The notes beneath the pieces are model-generated. The model did not search any database and was not told where the DNA came from. It saw only the letters and a program-made list of their open reading frames with translations. Shown here piece after piece: positions 55,358 to 64,000 of a DNA stretch of 64,000 bases. Source of the DNA: Tubulanus polymorphus (taxonomy: Eukaryota > Nemertea > Palaeonemertea > Tubulaniformes > Tubulanidae); the NCBI RefSeq assembly GCF_964204645.1, contig NC_134029.1, forward strand, positions 13,692,850 to 13,756,849. Direction: 5' to 3'. Each line of letters opens with the position of its first letter. The first letter of the stretch is position 1. The position numbers and the translations under genes were made by a program.

Positions 55358-55756
55358 TTACTTATTAGTAAATTTATAAGCAACAAATAATACAATAACT
55401 GTTCCACCTAAAATCCAAATTATTTCATATCTCTTCTGTTCATTACTTGGTGTATAATAATCTGATAATTTAGGTTTATATAGATGTAATTTTTCTTTAT
55501 TTGTTACTGCTTTATATAAACTCATAGCTTCATCGACTGATTGAAAATCTCTATGTGTAATTTTCTGATTATATAATTCTTTATTGATCTCTATATTCTT
55601 CTGCAGCTTTATTATATTTCTCTAACGCTAAATTATGTCATCTTTGTTCTCCTAACGAACTATTTTTATCAATATATTTAAATAAATATCCACCACCAGT
55701 AAATGCCAAAGCGTTAACAATTGCCGATCCTATAATAGTTATAATTGCAGATGCCA
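55358..55756 (-). pseudogene. Polinton-like single-pass membrane protein, near-full-length copy (broken)
   Basis: It starts at ATG 55754-55756 with a small-residue hydrophobic N-terminus (MASAIITIIGSAIVNALAF). A TGA at about 55637 and a frameshift near 55585 interrupt a helical middle (LALEKYNKAAEEYR). It then matches the plus copy at 44334 through SVDEAMSLYKAVTNKEKL to the C-terminal membrane helix. It is the first gene of this element piece. The function is unknown. Confidence 0.6.
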
Positions 55757-55826
55757 TTTATTTATTAAGAAATTACGCGTTAATAGGAGGAATATATTTT
55801 TGTTTTTCCAAATAATCAATAGTTGA

Positions 55827-55976
55827 ACGATGACCACACTCAAACGTGGTGAACGGATAATAAGATAAAATCCCACTATTTACAGATTAAAAGAATTAAA
55901 AACCAGAATTTATTTATTAAATCTCAAATATTTAAAAGACACGACGTTTCGATCTCACCCTAGAGATCATCGTCAG
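55827..55976 (-). mobile_element. Penelope-like element terminal repeat (pseudo-LTR) with hammerhead
   Basis: 55827-55941 is about 95% identical in reverse to 57286-57400, and the part at 55945-55976 holds a hammerhead core. Such pseudo-LTR arrangements with hammerheads are characteristic of Penelope-like elements. Confidence 0.8.
55945..55976 (-). ncRNA. Hammerhead ribozyme core of the Penelope-like element
   Basis: On the minus strand CTGACGA (fits the CUGANGA core) is followed by a stem II of GATCTC/GAGATC with loop TAGGGT, then GAAAC. Its placement at the end of a Penelope-like element supports the call. It differs in sequence from the one at 22475. Confidence 0.75.
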
Positions 55977-56057
55977 GTGTGAGAAATAGACTAAAAACAG
56001 GGGTATATATACAGAGGAGGACAGGTTAATTGAGTAAATTGGTGAGTGAGTAAATAA

Positions 56058-57305
56058 TTAGTGTTTGGCAAGGCATGAAGTAATATACTTAGAAAGAAGG
56101 GAATTATGCAGAGAAAAGCCATTATTTAAATTGGTACTAATATCTGAGTGACGAGTAATTAGGGCAGACTCAACTATGTGGCGTTTAGTGTAATTGCTGG
56201 AAGTATAAATAATTTCGGCTTTATCAAAATTAAAACGATGACCAGTGTTCCAAACGTGATTGGCTACGCCACTAGCCACTTTTTGATTTATTATATCCTT
56301 TTTGTGTTCCGAAATTCGAGTTTTTAAATCACGACCAGTTTCTCCAAAATAAATTTTATCGCAGCCAAAACAAGGAATTTTGTAAACTCCGCAGTCCAAA
56401 GGTTTAGATTGATTGTTTTTAACCAAAGTCTTACTAATTTTGTTTTCATACGTGAAAATGATTTGTTTATCCAATAAAGGGAGAGAGTGACGAAACTTTT
56501 CCAAAACAGGTACATACGGAACTACAATGAACTCGGAAATGTGTTTTTTTATTTTCTGGAGGTTTAGAATTGAAGAAGGTACGTTTAGCCTTAGAAATAG
56601 CGATTTTCAAAATGTGATCAGGGTAAGCCAATTTTCTAAGAGAGTTGGATATATGGTCAAATTCAGCCGAAAGGAAGGTTTCATCGCAGATCCGCAGTGC
56701 ACGGAGAAAGAGGCCTTGAGCGAGACCGATTTTGATTGATTTGGCAGTAAACGAAAAGAAGTGAAGGTATGCCTCGGCATTAATAGGTTTACGGTAGATT
56801 GAGAAAATCAAATGAGAAAATTTATTGTGAATTAGAACATCTAAAAACGGAATTTGGTCATTTTGGTCCCATTCAAAAGTGAATTTCAAAGATGGATATT
56901 GGGAGTTGATGAAGTCGATAAAAGAGGTAAGATCAAAATTATCAGAAACTAAGCATAGAATGTCATCTACATATCTAATCCAAAAGTTAGGTTTAGAGCC
57001 AGCGTACTTAGGGAGAATTTCGGATTCAAAGTGTTCAAGGAAAAGATTAGCCAAAATCGGGGATAATGGGTTACCCATAGCGAAACCGAAAATTTGTTCA
57101 TAGAATTTGTCTTGGAATTGGAAATATAAATTGGTAGTACAGAGTTCCAAAAGTTCAAGTAAACATTCTACAGGAATTGGGAGATCAAGATTGGAGTCCG
57201 GGAGTTTTCTTGTTAAGAAATTGAAAGTTGGTTCCAATGGTATATTAGTGAACAGGGAAACAGCGTCGAAAGATATAAATTTCGTGTCTTTTAAATATTT
57301 TAGAT
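56058..57305 (-). pseudogene. Penelope-like RT and GIY-YIG endonuclease, C-terminal part (frameshifted)
   Basis: This is the reverse transcriptase of a Penelope-like element with its endonuclease. Palm motif A (FDAVSLFTNIPLEPTFNF) begins the preserved part at about 57280. GFAMGNPLSPILANLFLEHF and YVDDILC with the catalytic Asp pair follow. After a frameshift in an A-run near 56550 comes the linker, then the GIY-YIG domain CGVYKIPCFGCDKIYFGETG with the conserved Arg (RDLKTRISEHKKD) and Glu (HIVESALITRHSD). The stop is at 56058. The N-terminal RT part is absent because the sequence joins an opposing copy at about 57290. The enzyme would nick chromosomal DNA and prime cDNA synthesis on it. Confidence 0.85.
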
Positions 57306-57400
57306 TTAATAAATAAGTTCTGGTTTTTAATTCTTTTAATCTGTAAATAGTGGGATTTTATCTTATTATCCGTTCACCACGTTTGAGTGTGGTCATCGTT
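57286..57400 (+). mobile_element. Penelope-like terminal repeat, second copy (opposite orientation)
   Basis: It matches 55827-55941 in reverse complement. It lacks the hammerhead core and begins at GTGTCTTTTAAATATTT, which is also where the minus-strand RT text of the neighbouring copy ends; about 10-17 bp are shared at this join. Confidence 0.8.
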
Positions 57401-57405
57401 CTATT

Positions 57406-58401
57406 ATGTTACCCTTGGATTTTAATTTGGCTTTGAAATTCTTATTCATAACCTTTCCTCATTTGATCTTTGCTTTTCGAAAATACGAATCTGCTGCTTA
57501 TAAAGCTCACAAATCCAAAGAAAACGTCATATTTCTTCAAAAATGTCTCCAATAACAGGTTATTCCTAAATCTCTGAATTGGTTGAATGAATTCAAATCA
57601 GATCAACCATTTTCCAATGAAGCAGCATCTCATCTAAGACATTGCATTTTGGAAGCAAAAGAAACTACCAACTCCAATTTCTATAAAATGCGACAAGCAG
57701 AACGTTTTCTCAGACACCATATACCTGATGGTTTCCTTTGGCACTCTCTTCATTCAGGCATCAAGAATCTTTGCGTGGTACATCGTCTAAAGAAAAATTC
57801 GCATTTCTCTTCCATTCTGATTAAATTAATCGACAACAGCCCTTGGACCAAATTTTGCGCTACTGATAATGTTGTCAATCTATCTTCGGCTAAATTAACC
57901 AAAACACAAATTCAAGTTCTCGGTTTAGGATTAAATTTCTCTCTCCCGCATATAAACCAACACATTCTGGATTTCGTTGAACGTATGGAAAGATCTCCTC
58001 CGGCTAGTTTTCATTACAATTTTATATTCATGAATTTGGACACCATTTGGAATACCCTTCAAGGTCAATCTAATCAGTTCTTTCCTCGGAGATTTTCGAT
58101 TGCTCTCCAGGAACTTAAATTCATCAAAACCATCCGCATCTCCAAGGCTGATAAAGGCGGCAAAATTGTTATTCAAGATTTGATCAATTGCAATTCTAAA
58201 TTGTTTGCTATTCTCGATGATTCCAATTTCTACAAATCCATCAAAAACAACCCTTTGAAAAAGATGCAATCAGCTTTTAATTTAGGTTTAAAAAACATCT
58301 CTAAGAAATTTCCTGACAGTAATAGGGGAATGTGGCTTTCATACCAAAGGTCGAAAGGTCGAGCTCGTAAAAAAATGAAAATAACAATAATTTCCAGTTG
58401 A
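57406..58401 (+). pseudogene. Penelope-like protein, N-terminal part (one stop)
   Basis: From ATG 57406 the frame is open except for TAA at 57553-57555. It contains the N-terminal domain and the RT fingers start of Penelope-like proteins, with LNFSLPHINQHILDFVERME and the family block ISKADKGGKIVIQD near 58140. It stops matching at about 58318, where a foldback begins. Together with 56058-57305 it represents two incomplete copies arranged back to back rather than one inverted gene; their parts do not overlap. Confidence 0.8.
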
Positions 58402-58504
58402 ATTAGTCGCGCACACTCCTAATTCAACTAGAAATTATTGTTATTTTCATTTTTTACTCACTCACCCTTTCAACCTTTGATATGAAAGCCACATTCCCCT
58501 ATTA
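58318..58504. repeat. Foldback with ~85-bp arms
   Basis: 58318-58402 and the reverse complement of 58418-58504 match almost completely, for example AATAGGGGAATGTGGCTTTC and ATGAAAATAACAATAATTTC. The loop is about 16 bases. A third diverged occurrence of the arm text (GTGGGGTTTCAAGCCAGAGG, then GGTCGAGCTC) lies at 58567-58605. Confidence 0.85.
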
Positions 58505-58708
58505 CTCTTAAAATATTCATTTATATGGATAAAATATATATGAATAACATATAAAAGTAATTAGAAAAGTGGGGTTTCAAGCCAGAGGTCGGAGGTCGAG
58601 CTCTTATAGATAGGTAAATAGATATATTTTAAACATATTTCAACATTTATATTTGTATAAGTTAGATTTCTAAACATTAAAAGTGTTAGTAAAGTGTGAT
58701 TGAAATAA

Positions 58709-58819
<111 letters not shown>

Positions 58820-58880
58820 GAATAACATATAAATGAATAAAATGTGTAAAATCAATTTAAAAAAAAAATTTAGTATTAAA

Positions 58881-60720
58881 ATGGAAACAAATAAGTACTA
58901 CTGTTCAACATGTAAAATCAATATAGATAAATCCCAAAAATCAAGACACGATAAAACTAAAACACATTTAGAGAATAAATTAAAACTAGAATATGAAGAT
59001 GATATATTAGAATCTAAATTAGATGAATTAAAGAATGAAAAAGAAATATATAAATGTGATACATGTAATCAATCATTCAGTGATAAAAGATATTATAAAG
59101 AACATTTAAAATCTTAAGTCATATTACAAATAAGAATAATGATATTTTAGGTGAAGATTATTTTGATAATGATAACGATAAGAAACATAAGACAATTAAA
59201 AGAATAAGAAATAAATTAAACAATAAAAGACCATACATGGAAGATGTAAGAAATTATATTAATTCATTAGATAATAAAAAAGATATAGAGATAACCGAAG
59301 CATTTAAAGGTGATATTGGTCCAGCAGCTATTGAGTTTAAATCTTATAAAGGAAAAACATTAGAAGAAAATAAAAAACATTTAGAAAATATGAAAAATAT
59401 TATGAAAATAATCACTGATGTTGAATACCCTAAAATTAGTATATCAGTTAAAGTAAAGTTTATAAAATCTGAGGATAAACCAATATATAATATAAATTCT
59501 CATTCACAACATATTATATCTAAACAACATATAGATGATAAATTTGAATTATTATGTTATAATGAAGTAAAAACTAAAATAGAAGAGAAATATTTTGAAG
59601 GATCTGGTTTAATATTTGATGAAATAATATTTATGACTTTACATGTGTATAACACAAAATATAATAAGTTAACTAAATCAAAACCAATAGATGAAAATAA
59701 TGTACATATTACAAAGAACCAGATATTGAAGCATCGAGTTATATTAGACTACCATTTAAAACTAATGCTGTTATAAATGTACAAAATTTTGATGATAAAT
59801 GTTTTCTATGGACAATTATAAGTTGCTTACATCAAACAGAATATATTACACATAGTTTTAGATTAACAAATTATAAACAATTTGAAAATAATTATAAGAT
59901 AGATAAGTATCCAGTTAGAATTAAAAACATCCAAAAAATAGAAAGAGATAATAATTTAAGAATAAATGTATTTGATTTAATAAAATTACCAAAAACAAAA
60001 GGCAACAATATAAAACATTTTACATTAGAACCTTTATACCTATCAAAAGATTATGATTCAAATGATGTTATAGATATATTATATTATGAAAATCATTATA
60101 TGTGGATTACACAAATCGATTTATTCTTTCGAACAGAAAGTGATCATCATCGTAAAATTTATCTATGTAGAAAATGTTTACATAGATTCAGTAATGAAAG
60201 TACATTATTAAATCATAAACAATTATGTGATAATCATGATTATTGTAAATTAGTTTTACCAAATGAAAAGGATAAAATATTAGAATTCAAAAATTATGAT
60301 TACAAAAATAAAGTACCATTTGTTATATATGGAGATTTTGAATCATTAAATAAAGAATTAACTGATCAAGATAGAAAAGAAATATATTATAAAAGAAAGA
60401 AATTAAATTCTAATGAAAATGATTTTTCAGATGAACCACCAAAAACAAATACAATTTAAAAAATTCATCAATCAGCTGCTGCTTTCGGGTTATATAAAAA
60501 ATCTGATTATCCTGAACTAATTGAAAGTGAATATTATCATTATAGAAATGAAAATGTAATCAATCATTTTTGTGACTTATTAATTGAATATGAAATAAGA
60601 TTTAGTAAATTATTGAATATAAATAAAGAAATAATTATGACAGAAGAAGATAAAGAAGAATTTGTGTTTACAGGTAAATGTTATTATTGTGAAAAGATAT
60701 TTAATTATAAAGATAAAATA
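58881..60720 (+). pseudogene. Polinton-like DNA polymerase B, N-terminal half, third copy
   Basis: This copy keeps the N-terminal zinc fingers (YYCSTCKINIDKSQKSRHDK and KCDTCNQSFSDKRYYKEHL). A stop at 59116 then interrupts a frame that otherwise parallels 32926 onward. Frame changes near 59705 and 60458 follow. The exonuclease I motif FVIYGDFESLN is readable at about 60320, and the copy is cut off at about 60720 after CYYCEKIFNYKDKI. It is about 90% identical to the copy at 32.9 kb and clearly more distant from the intein-bearing copy. Confidence 0.85.
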
Positions 60721-60769
60721 TAGCTGCAAAGCAGCGATAACGGGTTTTCTGCACAGTCTTAGAATCCTG

Positions 60770-61065
60770 TTCAACGGTGGATTTCAACAAAGCATTTGAT
60801 AAGGCTCAACATCAGCCTTTACTAAACAGGCTATTAGGAAACAGTATCAATGATAGGTCGCCCAAATGGCTCAGCAGTTATCTCTGAACGGAAACTTGTA
60901 ACCGAAATCAACGTAACGCCTCATCTTGGAATGAGACGGTCTAACTAGTGGAGTCACGCAAGGTAGTATCCTAAGTCGTCTTCTGTTTAATGTCCTGACA
61001 AATGACATACACAGTAATCCAAAATATACCAGACCGAGTAAATTTCCAAAACGACCTTTACACAC
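60770..61065 (+). pseudogene. LINE (CR1/L2-type) reverse transcriptase fragment
   Basis: Two RT blocks are readable on the plus strand: TVDFNKAFDKAQHQPLLNRL (palm motif A with its Asp) and, in another frame, GVTQGSILSRLLFNVLTNDI (motif B region). Stops and a frameshift lie between them. The element is cut off before the YADD motif. Confidence 0.75.
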
Positions 61066-61089
61066 TGTTCGACCAAAAAACTTAATGTT

Positions 61090-61395
61090 CCGACAAAACC
61101 ACGGGCGACAAAACCAAAATTATGAATTGTCGCGGGTGACAAAACCAAAATATTGAATTGTCACGGGTGACAAAACAAAAATAATGAATTGTCGTGGGCG
61201 ATAAAACCAAAATAATGAATTGTCGCGGGCGATAAAACCACAATAATGAATTGTCGCGGGCGTTAAAACCAAAATATTGAATTGTCGCGGGCGATAAAAC
61301 CAAAATAATGAATTGTCGCGGACGGCAAAAACAAAATATTGAATTGTTGCGTGCGACAAAACCAAAATAATGAATTGTCGCGGGCGACAAAACCA
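61090..61395. repeat. 31-bp minisatellite, ~10 copies
   Basis: The unit is close to AATTGTCGCGGGCGACAAAA followed by CCAAAATAATG, with point variants. TCGCGGGCGA inside each unit is a short palindrome. Because 31 is not a multiple of three, the array is open in all three minus-strand frames; the predicted repetitive proteins are by-products. Confidence 0.95.
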
Positions 61396-62765
61396 AACTA
61401 GGGGTCCAGGGACACCATGCTCACTTGGGAAGTGGTTTCAAATGCTCAACAATCTAACAATTTCAATACATAACGCCCTCTAGTGACCATATACAAAAAC
61501 CAATGACCTTGAAACCCACCACAATCATAGAACATGTGAGCAGCTATGATTTTGTAATTGATTGTGATAACAAAATATGCCTCGTTACCAATTTAATATA
61601 GAAATACTAAGTTATTCTACTATTCAACGCCCCCTGGTGACCATATGCAAAACCCAATGACCTTAAAACTCACCACAATCGTAGTACATGTCATGAAATA
61701 CAACTTTGCAATTGATCATAGTAACAAAATATGCCTAGGTACCAATCTAATAAGGAAATACTAAGCCATTCTACTATTCAGCGCCCCCTGGTGACTATAT
61801 GGAATAACTAATGTCCTTAAAAACTTACCACAATCATAGACGATGTCATGAACTACAACTTTGCAATGGATCATGGTAACAAACTATGCCTAGGTACCAA
61901 TCTAATAAGGAAAAACTAAGCTTTTCTACTATTCATCGCCCCCTGGTGACTATATGGAATAACTAATGTCCTTAAAAACTCACTACAATCATAGACGATG
62001 TCATGAACTACAACTTTGCAATTGATCATGGTAACAAAATATGCCTTGGTACAAATATAATATAGCGATACTAAGTTATTGTATTATTCAACGCCCCCTG
62101 ATGGCCACATACAAAAACCAATGACCTTGAATCTCACCAAAATCATAGAACACGTTATGGGCTACAACTTTCCAATTGAATATAGTAACACAATATGCTT
62201 AGGTATCAATTTAATGGCCTCCAATTGCGTCATAATTGGCTGATCAAAATACCTGTCCCAGGTATAAAACATCCCTCTCTAAAGAATACCCAACAGCAAT
62301 TGCAATGAGAAATGTCAAACCAGTAGGAAGCTACAGGACCTAGAATTCTGGCCAAAATTGACATTTTTGGGCACTAAAAAGGTCATAGGACGGCCATCTT
62401 GAGTCAGATCGACCCAATTTTCTTATGCTGATGGGCCTTTGGTAGATTCAAATATAAACGAAAGATCAAGGTAATTGATCAAAGCGTCTTCAAAATTTCC
62501 CACGAAAACTTCGAAAATGTTCAAAAAGTGCTGATTATGGCAAACAACAATGGCTGCCAGTCGACCATCTTGAATCTGACAGGGCCAGTTTTTGGGCTGA
62601 CGATGTGTCTAGGGTAGATACATGTACAAACCAAATATCAAGACATTACCTTGAAGCGTCTTCAAAACTTCCCGAAATAACTGGATTCCGTCTATGGACG
62701 GACGGACGGACGGACGAAAAGTGAACGCAATAGCCCGCTGGGACTAAAGTCCCAAGTGGACTGAA
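61393..62765. mobile_element. Long pearl-like element with five tandem core units
   Basis: The left end AAACTAGGGGTCCAGGG equals that of the element at 5388. Five core units start at about 61475, 61629, 61783, 61938 and 62093 (period 154-155 bp, each with GCCCCCTGGTGAC or a variant). They are followed by a unique stretch of about 200 bp, then the 3' module with ACGGACGGACGGACGGACG and the terminal hairpin. It splits the 31-bp minisatellite, which resumes directly after it. This is the architecture of the bivalve pearl repeats. Confidence 0.8.
61475..62247. repeat. 154-155-bp tandem core, five copies
   Basis: Each unit contains the GCCCCCTGGTGAC box, CAATGACCTT or a variant, CACCACAATCATAGA and AATATGCCT.GGTACCAAT. 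The middle three are most alike. Confidence 0.9.
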
Positions 62766-62767
62766 AA

Positions 62768-64000
62768 AGAATTGTCGCGGGCGACAAAACCAAACTAATG
62801 AATTGTCGCGGGTGATAAAACCAAACTATGAATTGTTGCGGGCGATAAAACAAAAATATTGAATTGTCGCGGGTGATAAAACCAAAATATTGAATTGTCG
62901 CGGGCGACAGAACCAAAGTAATGAATTGTCGCGGGCGATAAAACCAAACTATGAATTGTCGCGGGCGATAAAACCAAAATAACGAATTGTCTCGGGCGAC
63001 AAAAACAAAATATTGAATTGTCTCGTGCGACAAAACCAAAATAATGAATTGTCGCTGGAGATAAAACCAAAGTAATGAATTGTCGCGGGCGATAAAACCA
63101 AAATATTGAATTGTCGCGGGAGACAAAACCAAACTAGTGAATTGTCGCGGACGACAAAACCAAAAAAAGAATTGTCGGGGCGACAAAACCAAAATAATGA
63201 ATTGTCGCGGGCGACAAAACCAAAATGGTGAATTGTCCAGGGGACAAAATCAAAATGGTGGATTGTCGTGGGCGACAAAACCAAAATAATGAATTGTCAC
63301 GGGCTAAAAAACCAAAATAATGAATTGTCGCTGGCGATAAAACCAAAATAATGAATTGTCTCGGGCGACAAAACCAAAATAAAGAATTGTCTCGGGCGAC
63401 GAAACCAAAATAAATAATTGTCGCGGGCGATAAAACCAAAAAAATGAATTATCGCGGGCGATAAAACCAAAATATTGAATTGTCGCGGGCGACAAAACCA
63501 AACTAATGAATTGTCGCGGGCGATAAAACCAAACTATGAATTGTCGCGGGCGACAAAACCAAAATAATGAATTATCGCGGGCGATAAAACCAAAATATTG
63601 AATTGTCGCGGGCGATAAAACCAAAATAATGAATTGTCGCGGGCGATAAAACCAAAATAATGAATTGTCGCGGGCGACAAAACCAAAATATTGAATTGTC
63701 GCGGGCGACAAAACCAAAAAAAAATTGTCGCGGGCGACAAAAACAAAATGTAAAACCAAAATAATGAATTGTCGCGGGCGACAAAAACAAAATATAAAAC
63801 CAAAATAATGAATTGTCGCGGGCGACAAAAACAACATATAAAACCAAAATAATGAATTGTCGCGGGCGACAAAAACAAAATATAAAACCAAAATAATGAA
63901 TTGTCGCGGGCGACAAAACCAAAATAATGAATTGTCGCTGGAGATAAAACCAAAGTAATGAATTGTCGCGGGCGATAAAACCGAAATATTGAATTGTCGC
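62768..64000. repeat. 31-bp minisatellite, ~39 copies, with a 44-bp higher-order variant
   Basis: Same unit as at 61090. At about 63720-63900 a longer unit occurs four to five times in a row, in which ACAAAATATAAAACC extends the basic unit by 13 bp. The array runs off the end of the window. Confidence 0.95.

Noticed and set aside
61082-63953. Long minus-strand open frames with repeated FWFYRPRQFIILVLSPATI-like text
   Set aside because: They exist in three frames at once over a 31-bp minisatellite and are not proteins.
62768-64000. Possible CRISPR-like array
   Set aside because: Units follow each other directly without unique spacers and the context is eukaryotic; it is a minisatellite.

Overview
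The window is nuclear DNA of an animal, most likely a marine invertebrate. A mollusc or another lophotrochozoan is my best guess. The evidence is one spliced exon of a cellular RECQL5-type helicase, spliceosomal intron borders in a transposase gene, typical metazoan repeats (BEL/Pao, Penelope-like, Tigger/pogo, PIF/Harbinger, a LINE, tRNA-derived SINE heads), and interspersed elements built like the bivalve 'pearl' repeats: a core of about 155 bp repeated in tandem, a short ACGG microsatellite and a terminal stem-loop. There are no bacterial-style operons. Apart from the helicase exon, every recognisable coding region belongs to a mobile element.

Layout. 0.2-3.8 kb: tandem repeat, then a decayed BEL/Pao retrotransposon (gag, protease, RT, RNase H remnant). 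3.8-8.2 kb: pearl-like repeats, the RECQL5 exon on the minus strand, a SINE and an inverted-repeat pair. 9.0-13.2 kb: a structurally complete Tigger/pogo element with TA target duplication, 24-bp inverted ends, subterminal repeats and an uninterrupted 701-residue transposase. 13.2-25.3 kb: no genes; a MITE, a 109-bp tandem array, a 420-bp inverted-repeat pair about 6 kb across, and a hammerhead-ribozyme core in a Penelope-like relic. 25.8-29.4 kb: a PIF/Harbinger transposase with one intron and a broken Myb/SANT-like partner. 29.6-32 kb: MITEs and a long palindrome.

32.9-60.7 kb is very AT-rich and is a mosaic of at least four related Polinton/Maverick-like (virus-like) element pieces in both orientations. 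Their genes are protein-primed-type DNA polymerase B, a VLTF3-like transcription factor, a capsid-type protein, an A32-type packaging ATPase, an RVE integrase with chromodomain, and several small membrane or coiled-coil proteins. Almost all carry stops, frameshifts or deletions. A BEL/Pao fragment (43-44 kb) and a Penelope-like element with GIY-YIG endonuclease and hammerhead core (55.8-58.5 kb) lie inside it. 60.8-64 kb: a LINE RT fragment, then a 31-bp minisatellite interrupted by a long pearl-like element.

The most notable object is an intein of about 355 codons with a LAGLIDADG homing endonuclease. It lies in the polymerase motif C (between YFD and TDS) of the minus-strand Polinton-like polB (38509-39573). 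A related polB copy 3.4 kb away has the same site empty. The intein carries three in-frame stops, so this copy is dead, but the structure implies an intein has circulated in an animal Polinton-like lineage.

In life such an element would replicate its DNA with PolB, switch on late genes through a VLTF3-like factor, package with the ATPase, assemble capsids, and integrate with the chromodomain integrase. Here only a graveyard of these parts is visible.
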